Assembly (NCBI GenBank): GCA_916048095.2
Contig: OU696594.1
Location: forward strand, 1,272,501-1,336,500
Reading direction: 5' to 3'
Source of the DNA: Sacculina carcini
Lineage: Eukaryota > Arthropoda > Thecostraca > Sacculinidae
Length of the DNA stretch: 64,000 nucleotides
The position numbers and the translations under genes are program-made. Numbering within the stretch: the stretch's first letter is position 1; the number at the start of each line of letters is the position of its first letter. Positions 1-9,333 of this stretch are shown in pieces. The notes under the pieces are model-generated. The model was not told the origin of the DNA. It was given only the letters and a program-made list of their open reading frames with translations, and did not search any database.

Positions 1-5
1 ACACC

Positions 6-278
6 ATGAGCTGTGTTTCTCCTGCTACACTGGTGCCTAATTATAACTATCGCTATGTTGGTGGTAGTTCGTCAGATAGCAAACACATCATCAGTGAATC
101 GTACAAAGAGTACACATCGTTTGACGTGTGTCTTTCGGAAGCTCTACAAGAAGGTGTTTCTGTTCCTGATACATGGTCGGCTGAACTGGAAATTGTGTAT
201 GAGACACACGATATGATTTACATCATCAAAATTGATCGAAAAATCAACAAACATTTGTGTTCACGATGTGTTCGCTGA
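6..278 (+). CDS. Small unidentified open frame at window edge
   Basis: A 90-codon open frame runs from an ATG near the left edge to TGA. I do not recognise the product. It has no obvious membrane segment, signal peptide or repeat, and it ends in a basic, cysteine-containing tail (HLCSRCVR). It could be the end of an exon, part of an element truncated by the window, or chance. Nothing downstream extends it. Confidence 0.15.
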   Translation: MSCVSPATLVPNYNYRYVGGSSSDSKHIISESYKEYTSFDVCLSEALQEGVSVPDTWSAELEIVYETHDMIYIIKIDRKINKHLCSRCVR

Positions 279-404
279 ATCGTGTCCTCAATAAGATTTC
301 CGCTTGTATATTTGCCATAGTTGTGTATCAAGTGAAAATACACAAATATCATTTCGTTGCAAGTCATTTTTGTATCAATTCCGACACAGTCGAATAGCGT
401 TTTA

Positions 405-725
405 ATTACCGATTTAGTCAGTGTTTGACATAAGCCAGACACGTTATATAAACGTAGCTAGTGATTCACAGGCATTCGTTCCGGCTACATTTACATAAAT
501 TGCGTGTAAATTTGGTCTTTGTTACCGGCAAACGTTTTAATCCCATACCTGTGTATCAGGTAAATATATTCAAAATATTCATCCTTGGCTTGACGCCAAT
601 GAATTCATCTGGCATTTTAATCCGATTACCTTACCGTAGTATTTGACATATACCAGACACTTTATATAAACGTGGTGAGTGATTCATCGTCATATTGGAA
701 CATTGTCTTTGCGACCGATTTAGTC
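405..725. repeat. Two-copy direct duplication, period 218 bp, TATA-like core
   Basis: The block beginning TTTGACATAAGCCAGACAC at 424 recurs, with a few changes, at 642. Each copy holds the AT core TTATATAAACG followed by a GTGATTCA segment. A shorter shared string, CCGATTTAGTCA, occurs near 410 and 714. No coding sequence is visible here. The AT core resembles a TATA box, but no transcript is shown. Confidence 0.6.
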
Positions 726-844
726 AAACCGTTTTTTTATATATATTTCAAGTATGATTGAAAATTATTATATTCTCGTCTCTGCCAAACATCGACTTGG
801 CGATCCCAATATAATGAGTATCGTGACATAAAATAGAAATAAAG

Positions 845-1275
845 GAAAAAAATAAAAGTTGGGCATAGAATAAAGAATAAATATAATAAGAAAAGAAGAA
901 TAAGAAATAAAAAAATATAAGTTGGGTATAGAATAAAGAATAAATATAATAAGAAAGGAAGAATAAGAAATAAAACTAAAAGTTGGGTTGGGTCGGGTTA
1001 GGAATAGAATAAAGAAAAAAAAAGTTGGGTTAGGTATACACACAAAGAAGTTAGGTTAGGTATACACAAAGAAGTTAGGTTAGGCATAGAATAAAGAATA
1101 AATATAATAAGAAAGGAAGAATAAGAAATAAAAAAAGTTAGGTTGGGCATAGAATAAATATAATAAGAAAGGAAGAATAAGAAAGAAAAAAAGTTAGGTT
1201 AGGTTAAAAAAGTTAGGTTAGGTTAAAAAAGTTAGGTTAGGTTAAAAAAAAAAGTTAGGTTAAAAAAGTTAGGTT
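845..1275. repeat. AT-rich minisatellite ending in TTAGG-rich tracts
   Basis: Units of roughly 60-65 bp (GGCATAGAATAAAGAATAAA followed by an A/G-rich stretch) repeat several times. They are separated by GTTGGGTTGGG or GTTAGGTTAGG boxes. At the right end the units collapse into AAAAAAGTTAGGTTAGGTT repeats. TTAGG is the usual arthropod telomere repeat, but here it occurs only in pairs inside a longer unit. Confidence 0.75.
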
Positions 1276-1280
1276 AAGTG

Positions 1281-1312
1281 TGACGTCAGAGGGGGGTGAC
1301 GTCAGAGGGGGG
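1281..1312. repeat. 16-bp tandem pair with CRE-like palindrome
   Basis: TGACGTCAGAGGGGGG occurs twice, head to tail, just left of the R2 remnant. TGACGTCA is the palindromic cAMP-response-element core. A similar pair lies at 9314-9333. Whether it binds anything is unknown. Confidence 0.5.
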
Positions 1313-1363
1313 AGGGGCAAGGGGGATAATGTAAACAAATGTAACAAAGTGGTTAGGCCTTCT

Positions 1364-2347
1364 ACTGCCGCACGACACGCCAACCGCGTTCTTTCACGCG
1401 TCGGCAGCTGATGGCGGTCTGGGAGTCATGTGCCTTGCCACCTCTGCTCCCTTGTGGCTACGCGACCGCCTGACGGCACTGAGGCGTTCGTCCCACCCCT
1501 TCGCCGCATCGTGGCATCGGGCTACTCTGTACAATGGTGTAGCGGGCCGCTCGTCTGGGCCTCTACAATGTCCAGACGAAGCAGAAGCTTCGAGAGAGTG
1601 GCGCAGCAGGCTGTACGGCTCGGTCGACGGTCCGGTGCTAGCCTCGCACTACATGGGGACCATTGTGTTGGGCTGGGTGCGCAAGGGTCGCTTCCTCCGT
1701 GGAGCGGCCTATGTGCGCGCGGTCCACGTGCTGGGCAACCTGCTTCCCACTGGTAGCAGATTCAAGCGTGCTGGTCGGCCGGTTCATTCGGCCTGCGAGA
1801 CCGGGTGCGGGCGGCTCGAGACGCTGGGGCACATAAGTCAGGTCTGACCGAGGACGCATGGTCCGCGTCTCGGCCGGCATGAAAAAGCCGTCAATTTCCT
1901 AGCGGGGCGCTTGTCGGAGCTGGGATTTGACGTGCGTGTGGAGCCGCCCATCCCGACCTCCAGCCTGGTGTGCGACGGCCGGACATCACCGCGTCGAACG
2001 GCCTCACTGCACAAGCAGTCGTGCTCGACGCCCAGGTGGTGGCCGACCATGCCGACCTGAACGCGGCGCATGCACGCATGATCCGCCACTACGACACCAG
2101 CGATGTAAGAGAAGCCGTCGCCGAGAACTACAACACTACTGCCGGGAATGTCGTCACCACCACAGCGACGCTAAGCTGGCGCGGGGCGTTCTCTGGGTGA
2201 TTCGCCAGGGACCTTAGAACACTGGGTCTTACGGCGGCCTACCTGCGGCGATTGTCGACGGACGTGCTCCTCGGCACCGCCGCGTGTTGGTCGGTCTTCC
2301 ACCGGGGGACGGCGCGCGCCGGCCGGCACCTGCATAGAACACACTGA
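1364..2347 (+). pseudogene. R2 ORF fragment: CCHC knuckle and restriction-like endonuclease
   Basis: The frame opens with the R2 signature LPHDTPTAFFHA at 1364 and stays open to a TGA at 1845-1847. That stop replaces the last cysteine codon (TGT in the other copy at the same place) of the C-x3-C...H-x4-C knuckle. Past the stop the same frame continues (PRTHGPRL...). One frameshift near 1970 then leads into the endonuclease: RRPDIT, about 12 residues later LDAQVV, then the basic AHARMIRHY stretch, matching the PD-(D/E)xK fold of R2. A second stop lies at 2198-2200, and the natural stop is probably TGA at 2345-2347. Two stops and a frameshift make it dead. Confidence 0.8.
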
Positions 2348-2668
2348 CTGAGAACAACCGACAGACTACCAACCATCGTTTAACGACCGGGGGGCCTGAT
2401 GCTCCGTCCTGAAACCCAGGGCTGGGCGCGTGTGTGTATATATTTGTATGATAGGATAGGAAACTGGCGGTCCTCGAATTCATCCGCCTTACCGGCGTAT
2501 GATGGGCAACCGTAAGCCGCATGTGCGGCGCGGTTGGGCGGAGAGTGGGGCTAAAATCCATGCTGAGGGTAGTTACGAATCTGCCCTTCATAAACAAAAC
2601 CGAAACCTGCAATTTATGTGTCCATCGTTTGATTCATGTGTGTACTGTTTGAAAAATAAAAAAGTATG
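2348..2668 (+). other. R2 copy 1 3-prime UTR
   Basis: The segment around 2480-2625 (ACCGGCGTATGATGGGCAACC, then GCGGAGAGTGGGGC) is repeated with changes at 8755-8905 and 9215-9295, downstream of the other R2 pieces. It ends in an A-rich run before the 28S flank. In R2 this region is bound by the R2 protein for target-primed reverse transcription. Confidence 0.7.
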
Positions 2669-2683
2669 TAGCCAAATGCCTCG
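2669..2683 (+). other. 28S rDNA bases immediately 3-prime of the R2 target
   Basis: TAGCCAAATGCCTCG is the highly conserved 28S sequence that begins right after the R2 insertion point. It abuts the R2 3-prime end without a gap. Beyond 2683 I no longer see rDNA similarity. Confidence 0.8.
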
Positions 2684-2799
2684 GCGGTCGGCGCTTGCGT
2701 GCGTGTGCATGCGGCGGCGGGACTCACCGCATCGTTCGGCAATTAAAAAGCAATTCATAACTGGCACGTGCACCCCAAACACAAATAAACAAACAAACA

Positions 2800-2876
2800 G
2801 AACTGGCACGGACCAGGGGAATCCTACTGACTAATTAAATCATAGCATCGCGATGGCCACGGTCGGTGTTGACGCG

Positions 2877-2908
<32 letters not shown>

Positions 2909-2959
2909 AGTTAAGAAATTCACCCAAGCGCGGGTACACGGCGGGAGTCACTATGACTC
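2800..2959 (+). pseudogene. Degenerate 28S rRNA gene fragment ending at the R2 target
   Basis: The run from GAACTGGCACGGACCAGGGG through GATTTCTGCCCAGTGCTCTG and AAGCGCGGGTACACGGCGGG to CTATGACTC follows conserved eukaryotic 28S in order and without large gaps. It stops about 8 bases short of the R2 insertion point. Several normally invariant bases are changed: GTGAAG reads gttaag, GGTAAACGG reads ggtacacgg, and AGTAACTATG reads agtcactatg. It is therefore a decayed copy outside a functional rDNA unit. R2 5-prime junctions often carry small target deletions, which would explain the missing bases. Confidence 0.85.
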
Positions 2960-3732
2960 GTCGGTTTTGTCTGCGACACCATTGCTGGCTAAGTCGGCGG
3001 CGGGTTCGCCGATGGCGATGGCTGCACAGGCCGCTAGGAGACGGCAGCGACTGACGGTAGCGGCTGCGCGGAGGTCGGCGGCGACCACTGAGCGCCAGGG
3101 TGTTGTCGTCCGCGAGACGGATACCCGTGGGGCGGCGACGAATGAGGGGCTGCTTTCGGCGGTGGCGCCGCCGCTGCAAACAAGGTCACGGACTAGGTGT
3201 CAGGGGCGGCCGACGGGTCGAGAACGGTGAAACTTACTGACAACAGACCGACCAATGACACATACACAGTAAGACAAGACGAGAACACACCGCAGAACAC
3301 CCAAACGACAACACTGACTAGACCCTGCCACATTCGACTGAACAGACTGACTGACACTCAATGCACCTCACACTTACACTATCCACACAACACAGGACAT
3401 AGATCTGTGGTGCTGGCAGCAATTCAGGAGGGTGATGAGGACTTGGCGCCGGAAACAGCGGCGGCAAGCTCCAGTGCTACGGATCTGGCGAGCACCAACG
3501 AGAGATCTTGGGCTTCACCGCTCGGGGACGCTCATGTCGATCAGTTGATGCGTCTCGAAGACGCCTTGCGGGCGCCGCTTGACGCCACCAGTGGGTGGCA
3601 GGCGGCCGAGCTCCAATCACTGACAAGCGATCCAATCGAGCGGCAGCAGATCCCAGGGGACGCCTGAACGATATTGTTGGCCGAATGCTGCGCCCAGAGC
3701 GTCGGTCAACAGAGCGACCTTCAATAACAACA
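2960..3732 (+). mobile_element. Probable 5-prime region of R2 copy 2
   Basis: GC-rich sequence directly follows the 28S fragment, as expected for an R2 5-prime end. Open frames at 2967-3230 (alanine/arginine-rich) and 3197-3667 (acidic, ending in PIERQQIPGDA) have the same GC-rich codon style as the later R2 pieces. I see no N-terminal C2H2 finger or Myb motif, so assignment rests on position and composition. An A/C-rich stretch at 3235-3405 interrupts it and could be foreign. Confidence 0.35.
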
Positions 3733-4616
3733 ATATGACCTTCAATAACAAAAAATTCGAGTGTATACACTACAGGTCAGGAGCAAGCACTAGCGATTCT
3801 TACAAATACTTGGCGTCGGACGGCTCACATATAGCAACAAAACAGCATGTGAAGGACCTGGGAATCACTCTGAGTTCAGATGGAAGTTTTACGATGCATA
3901 TACATCATACAGTGAAAAAAGCAAGAAGCCAGGCTGGTTGGATACTCCGCACTTTCCAAACAAGGCAAAAAGCACCGATGCTCACACTGTACAAGGCATT
4001 GGTCATACCTTTGCTCGAGTACTGTTGCCAATTGTGGTGCCCATTTGAGAGCAGGAGAGAAACAGGTTCTTGAGTCAGTACAGCGATCCTTCACATGTAG
4101 AATATCTGACGTCCAACATCTGAACTATTGGGAAAGACTGAAGCAGCTAGACCTCTACTCACTGGAAAGACGGAGGGAAAGATACGCCATATTGTATATA
4201 CAAAAGATCCTCTCCGGAGAAGCTTTCAACAGCATTAATATACAAACCGTCATTCACCCGAGACGGGGTCGTCTCTGTCGCATAAGAAACATCAACCTGC
4301 GTGCAATTACAAGAGTCAAAACAATGAGCGACAATACGCTTGCTATTAGGGGCTGCCGACTCTTCAACGCATTGCCAAGACAGCTGCGAGACTCAGTTGA
4401 CATGAGATTGAACCTGTTCAAAACACATCTAGACAAATTCTTGCGGGAAATCCCCGATCAACCCAAGCTGCCGAGTTACCACATCAGAGCCGCCAGCAAC
4501 AGCATCCTGGACCAGCTGGCGCTGAAACGAGCAGAAGGGGTGTACTAGTGGTGGCGCACCAGCGTGACCACGGGCAGCAATGACTGCCTGAAACTATCAT
4601 CACAGGAATCACAGGA
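3733..4616 (+). pseudogene. CR1-like LINE, C-terminal RT fragment inserted in R2 copy 2
   Basis: The frame from 3735 has the post-palm LINE region: KDLGITLSSDGSFTMHI, then WILRTFQTR and LVIPLLEYCCQLWCPF. A frameshift near 4050 moves to a second frame (4045-4548) with VQRSFTCRI, NYWERLKQLDLYSLERRRER and RLFNALPRQLRD, the usual CR1-type C-terminus, stopping at 4546-4548. The 3-prime end is probably the tandem ATCACAGGA pair at 4600-4616, since CR1 elements end in short tandem repeats. The palm is absent, so this is a 5-prime-truncated insertion. R2 coding resumes right after it. Confidence 0.75.
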
Positions 4617-4845
4617 AGCGACTCTACAGAGCACTGAAGGGACCGGCTGGGGCTGTGACCAAGGCTGTCAGGTACGATGCTCTGCAGCAAGCCTGGCGTA
4701 AGTCCGTGTCGCACGCCGCACGCTCGATCCTGGAGGGGCGCTGGGGGGGAGTCGTTCACGAAATCTACTGTCACCGCTGAGGCACAGGAGGCCTTTTGGG
4801 GTCCGCTCTTCTCCCGGGAGAGCGTGGTTGAGAGAGAGAGAGAGA
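4617..4845 (+). pseudogene. R2 copy 2, segment just upstream of the RT
   Basis: Translation from 4619 gives RLYRALKGPAGAVTKAVRYD, followed by ALQQAWRKSVSHAARSILEGRW. After a one-base frameshift near 4745 comes AEAQEAFWGPLFSRES. This matches the region before the RT in R2, where an Ala/Arg-rich helix and a FW motif precede APGPDG. The piece ends in a GA-dinucleotide run (4828-4847), where a minus-strand LINE begins. R2 resumes at about 6963. Confidence 0.6.
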
Positions 4846-5276
4846 GCTGGGGTTCAACACACGTTCAAAATGATCCTTAAATTCCTCCCCACTCGGACAC
4901 GTTTTTTTCTCGTTATCAGATCCGAGATCTCCTTTCCAGCTAATAGCCTTCCATACCCTTGCGTCATCGCTGTCCTCCAACAACCTCTCCAATCTTCCAA
5001 CATTCTGGCTGTCTCTGGTCTCAGTCCTCTGTGAACACTGGCTATTTCTCGCGCATTCATACAGATCATACAGATACATATTTCATACAAATCGCCAGAC
5101 ACACTTATTGCAAACGCATCAACGTCCTCATTCCCATGGACGACAGGTAACCCGAAACGTGATAAGGTTTCTACCAGCCGGTCTTTCATTATGTTTCGAA
5201 ACACAACTGGCCTCCTCGCGACAGTCGTCTAACATTGCATAATCTCCAAGTATTGACGCTCTCCTCAGAATGTTGT
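4846..5276 (-). pseudogene. Spacer between endonuclease and RT of the same LINE, broken
   Basis: Minus-strand frames carry DARVWKAISWKGDL and CPSGEEFKDHFERVLNP, typical of the linker that precedes the RT in several LINE groups. Frames shift between about 5200 and 5080. Coding ends at the GA run near 4846. Confidence 0.55.
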
Positions 5277-6086
5277 TCAAACATGTACCGAAGCCCCCAG
5301 TGAAACACCAATCGGTGCATGGTCTGACGGTAGCTCTTCTCTAATACCTCGGAATTCATCAACATGCTCCACTATATTCGGGGAGACCAGACATGTGTCT
5401 AATTCAGATATCCATTCCTTACCTTTCCTGTAGGTCTTACAACTTACGTAGTGTCTGTCTCCAAAACGCAAGTTATTCAGAACTAAGAGTTTGTTTTTCA
5501 AGCAGATACCCGACAGCACCTCAGCATTGTCGTTCATACGAGCTACGTCATCAATGTCTGGATATGAAATCGGCATATTTGGCATTTCGTACATTTTGGC
5601 CAGTTCTTGTATCGCTCTCCCAAACCTAGCGTCCATAATCACAAATCCGTTCCTCATATAATTAAACATTATCTTTTCCTGAATGGCAGCAAAAGCAGCA
5701 AGAGAGTAATAATGAGAGTCACACGGTGGAACATAGCAAAAACCAAACATTACTCCCTCAAAACACCTCATTTGCAGCCACACTTGATCTCCAATGATAA
5801 CATCCACATCATGCATATCTTCCCTAATACTATTTCTTATCACAACCACTAAACCACCCTGTTCCGCTGCGCCCATCGCTTCCCCCCTATACGGTACATA
5901 ACCAAGCATACACACAGGCAGCGATGTCTTAACTTCACTCAAAGCAATAACATCATACTCTCTTAACATACTACTTACAAGTGATTTCTCCAACTTTGTA
6001 CATACACCATTTACGTTCCATGAAACAATTTTAATTCGTACTTGCCTTATACACTGCGGCTTACTTAGAAAAAAGACTGATTCCAC
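5277..6086 (-). pseudogene. APE-type LINE endonuclease (N-terminal part of ORF2)
   Basis: The 269-codon open frame shows the exonuclease-endonuclease-phosphatase order: VSWNVNGV (Asn), ALSEVKTS (Glu), GGLVVVIRN, an altered FVIMDARFGR where GDxNAR is expected, LDTCLVS and ELPSDHAPIGV (Ser-Asp-His). The GD-N box looks damaged, so catalysis is doubtful. Overlap with the ORF1 end suggests an ORF1/ORF2 arrangement. The clade is uncertain. Confidence 0.75.
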
Positions 6087-6089
6087 ATG

Positions 6090-6841
6090 TCAATTACTTC
6101 CTGATTTCTGTAGATCTTGCGCTCTCGGGTATCCAGCCTTATCTCACAGCCGACGTTCTCCGGCCTCTCCTTCTCGCGCCTTTCCGAGTCCCGCATTCGC
6201 TGCCATTCTCTCCTCACACTCGGGTGGACATCCTTTTTTACATATATCTTGGAGTATATCTATCAAGATGTTTTCAGGCGCTTCGCGTTTTCCAGGACTC
6301 GGCGCCGTGTCTCCGGGTCGGGTACGGTTATTAGCATCGGCCGATTCCGTCGTTGACCTCCACCCGCTGCACCAAGTCGCCTTCCACGGCACCACCGCAC
6401 TCCCTCCACACCCATCTTCGTCCAGAGCCGTTTCAGCTTGTCCTCATCCGTAGACGCACCGTCCAGTTGCTCATTTTCATCGGACAGGCACAGTATCACC
6501 AAATTCGACTCCCTTTCTTTCCGGTCAACATTCTCTAAGTACCTCTGTTGCCTGGCGATTATATCCGCTTGTTTGTCCACCCTATCACTCAATTCCGCCA
6601 ACTTCTTCCCAACCAAGATATCTGGGGACATCAGAGTCCTTTTCAGATCTCCAACTTCGGTCATGACCGCATCCAATATGTCCTCCAGCGCCTTCACCAT
6701 CGGTAACCCTTCCTGCCTCTGAGCGGACAGAATCGCGTCAACCAATTCTTCTTTATTCACTTTCATTAGTTGTGTCTTGTTCATTTCTGAAAGTCGTTTG
6801 GTCATTATTACTTGTGCACCCACCTGATTCGTTGCGTTCAC
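6090..6841 (-). pseudogene. LINE ORF1p-like protein with coiled coil
   Basis: Reading down from an ATG at 6841, the first 110 residues are heptad-rich (LADAILSAQ-like helices, KKLAELSDRVDKQADIIARQ). Then come ERESNLVILCLSDENEQ and RRLGAAGGGQRRNRPMLITV, which resemble the RNA-recognition-like middle domain of L1-type ORF1 proteins. The frame is lost near 6260. The next frames carry ICKKGCPPECEERMAANAG and, after another shift, DTRERKIYRNQEVIDMW, a typical ORF1 C-terminus that runs into ORF2. At least two frameshifts break it. Confidence 0.6.
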
Positions 6842-6962
6842 ACAAGTACAACAATATGAAAACCACTGTCAAACTGGATCACACAAGCACACGTCCGTAC
6901 ACGGCGAAGTCACAACACAGTCACTTGACACACGTCCAATCACGGACCCCCAGCCTGTCAGG

Positions 6963-8702
6963 ATGAAGCTAACCGAGTCGGTGAGTGCAGAGTTTGTCGC
7001 AGCATCCCAGCGATCGATCGACACTGACACTGCTCCAGGCCCGGACGGCGTAATGGCCCGGGAAGTGAAAGGCGCACCACCGCCTGTCCTCGCCCGTCTC
7101 TACAATCTATTTCTCTATCTCGAACACATTCCTCAACCACTCAAACACACACGCACTACATTTATCCCCAAAACACAAAATGTCACCTCACCTTCACAAT
7201 TCCTACCTATCTCAATCTCTTCCACTATTCTTCGTCAATTCACACGTATCATGGCACATCACACCACACAACACCTCCCACTGAACCCCGCACAGCGCGC
7301 CTTCCAACCGGTTGACGGCTGTGCGGAGAACACTCACCTCTTTCAACACCTTCTATACGAGGCGAGGACTCGGTACCGCAACCTGTGCCTAGTGTCGATC
7401 GACATGCGCAAGGCTTCCGACTCGGTCTCGCACCATTTGATCGTCCGAGCGTTTCGCCGATCGGGAGCTCCCAGACGAGCGCTGCGTCTGGTAGAAGCAT
7501 TATACCGCGACGCGACCACCGAAATTCGGCCAGAGACATTCGTCCGGGTGAAGAGGAGAGTCCGTTAGGGCGATCCTTAGAGCTCGGCGCACTTCAGCTT
7601 GGTGATCGACGAGGCCGTGGCTGACCTGGATGCCGACGCATGTGGCGACACCCCGCCAATCCTGGCGTTTGCCGACGATCTCGTCATTGTTGCTCACAAG
7701 CCAGCGATGCTTCAGTGGCGGATCGATCGGGTGGTGTCACGATTGGCCGCATGCGGGCTCCAGGTCAACCCTGACAAATGCGTCTCGCTCACCATTCTGC
7801 CCGATGCACACCGTAAGACGACGGCAGTTGAGCCTTCCCGGCCTCTGGGGCGTTGATGTGTGCTCTCGACGCCGGCGAAGAGTTCAAATACCTCGGGGCG
7901 CAGGTGAACCACTCGGGTTCTCGCCTGCGCACACCGCCCGGGGAGCTCCAGGCCGGGATGGGCCAGATTCGGGACACGCCGCTCATACCTGAGCAACGGA
8001 TGTTGATCCTCCGAGATCACCTCCTGCCGTCGATGAAACATAGGCTGGTGTCGGCGGAGTGCTCGAAGCGCGTCCTCAAGAAAAAGAGCTGGTTGAAGCT
8101 GCCGCACGACACGCCAACCGCGTTCTTTCACGCGTCGGCAGCTGATGGCAGCCTGTGTGTGATGTGCCCTGCCACCTCTGCCCCATTGTTGCCTCGCACT
8201 GCAGGGGGACCATTGTGTTGGGCTGGGTGCGCAAGGGGTCGCTTTCTTCGCGGGGCGGACTATGTGCGCGCGATCCACGAGTCGGGCAACCTGCTCCCTA
8301 CCGGAAGCAGATGCAACCGGGGTGGTCGGCCGAGCCGTTCGGTCCACGAGGCTGGGTGTGGACGACCTGAGACGTTTGGACACGTCAGTCAGGTATGTCC
8401 GAGGACACATGGCCCGCATATCGGTCGGCACAAGGCGGTCAGTTTCCTGGCGGGCCGCATGTCGGAGTTTGGATTCGAGGTGCGAGTAAAGCCGCCCATC
8501 ACAGTCTTCCGCTGGTGTGCGATGGCCGGACATCACCGCGTCGAACGGCCGAACTGCGCAAGCAGTTATCATTGACGCACAGGTGGTGGCTGACCCTGCC
8601 GACCTGGACACGTTGCATGCATGGAAGATCAGGAACTATGATAACAGTGAGTGGTGTGCAATGTCTGCGAACGTGTGGGTAGTGTATGTACTGGAAGCCC
8701 GT
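6963..8702 (+). pseudogene. R2 copy 2, RT and restriction-like endonuclease
   Basis: One frame from 6963 carries the R2 RT signatures in order: APGPDGV, TRTTFIPK, QRAFQPVDGCAEN, SIDMRKASDSVSH (Phe of KAFDSVSH is Ser) and FADDLVIVA at 7668. It is interrupted by two TAG codons, at 7566-7568 (Gln of RQGDP) and 7578-7580. A frameshift near 7853 leads to EFKYLGAQVNHSG and WLKLPHDTPTAFFHA. Relative to copy 1, about 175 bp is missing after 8190. The knuckle C...ETFGHVSQVC is intact here. A shift near 8520 gives PDITASNG and IIDAQVVADPADLD. The C-terminus is cut short by TAG at 8703-8705. Confidence 0.85.
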
Positions 8703-8937
8703 TAGCTGGATAGGCATGTGAAGGTAGGGTGCTGACGGCCCGCTGTGAATATCTCAACATTACCCGCCTAATGCCGTATGATGGCCGAACTTAAACTGTA
8801 TCCGCGGTGCGTTAGGCGGAGGGTGGGGCAGAAGTCGATGCTGGGGGGCAGTTACGGATCAGCCTAATAAAAAACGAAACCTACCAATTTATGTATCCGT
8901 TGTTGTACATGTTAATATCTTAGTATGTACAGGTTAA
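8703..8937 (+). other. R2 copy 2 3-prime UTR
   Basis: This is homologous to 2475-2668 (CGTATGATGGCC, GGCGGAGGGTGGGGC, then AAACCTACCAATTTATGTATCC). It ends near TTAGTATG, matching AAAGTATG at the end of copy 1. No 28S flank follows it. Confidence 0.65.
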
Positions 8938-9127
8938 TATATGAGGCTGTAACGAACACAAGTAGTCTCATCAACAATGGCGGGATCTCTGATATCTAAA
9001 GGGCACTGGCTTTATCTTTAACTTCAAACAGATATGGATAATAATTCCACCTTTCAAAACCTTAATTAACACAATTGATGTATGGGATGGATGCTTAGTT
9101 TTTGTTATGTATGCACGTTAAAAGAAT
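8938..9127. other. AT-rich spacer, nothing recognised
   Basis: This spacer separates two R2 3-prime UTR copies. It contains ATGTTAATATCTTAG-like strings and no coding signal. Confidence 0.3.
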
Positions 9128-9312
9128 GTTAGCTGGATAGGCAAGAGAAGGTAGGGCGGGGCGCTGGGTGCTGGGGGCTGTCACGTAGCTGGCGACCCGC
9201 TGTGAATATCTCCGCTGTGAACATTATCCGTCTAATGGCGTATGAGGGTCAAACCGTATTCTGCCGCGTTTGGCCGAAGAGTAGGGCAGGTGTCGAAACA
9301 GGTGTCGAAACA
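9128..9312 (+). mobile_element. R2 3-prime UTR fragment, copy 3
   Basis: GTTAGCTGGATAGGCAAGAG matches 8702 onward, and AACATTATCCGTCTAATGGC with GTAGGGCAGGTGTCGAAACA matches the R2 3-prime UTR of copy 2. The last 12 bases, TGTCGAAACAGG, are tandemly doubled. It has no coding part, so it is either a very short 5-prime-truncated insertion or a local duplication. Confidence 0.6.
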
Positions 9313-9313
9313 G

Positions 9314-9333
9314 TGACGTCACTCTTGACGTCA
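9314..9333. promoter_or_regulatory. Pair of CRE-like TGACGTCA palindromes
   Basis: Two TGACGTCA octamers lie 12 bp apart (9314-9321 and 9326-9333) at the junction of the R2 UTR fragment and the gag fragment. The core matches the CRE/ATF consensus. Function is not shown. Confidence 0.35.

Larger units (their letters stand above)
1364..2668 (+). mobile_element. R2 retrotransposon copy 1, 5-prime truncated
   Basis: This is the 3-prime part of an R2-clade LINE: end of the RT/linker, CCHC knuckle, restriction-like endonuclease, C-terminus and a 3-prime UTR of about 320 bp. Homology to the second R2 copy starts abruptly at CTGCCGCACGAC (8101 in that copy). The element ends at 2668, directly before TAGCCAAATGCCTCG, the 28S rDNA sequence that follows the classic R2 insertion point. 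That junction gives the family name independently of the protein match. R2 normally nicks 28S DNA with its own endonuclease and primes cDNA synthesis there. Confidence 0.85.
4846..6860 (-). mobile_element. Minus-strand LINE (ORF1 plus endonuclease half) splitting R2 copy 2
   Basis: The element reads from 6860 down to 4846: ORF1, an APE-type endonuclease and the spacer before the RT. It then stops at the GA run. The whole RT is missing from its 3-prime side. LINEs are normally 5-prime truncated, so loss of the 3-prime half points to later deletion or recombination. R2 sequence lies on both sides in the same orientation (4617-4845 and 6963 onward), so the LINE entered R2. Confidence 0.7.

Noticed and set aside
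845..1275. True telomere end
   Set aside because: TTAGG occurs only in doublets within a longer unit and is followed by internal sequence.
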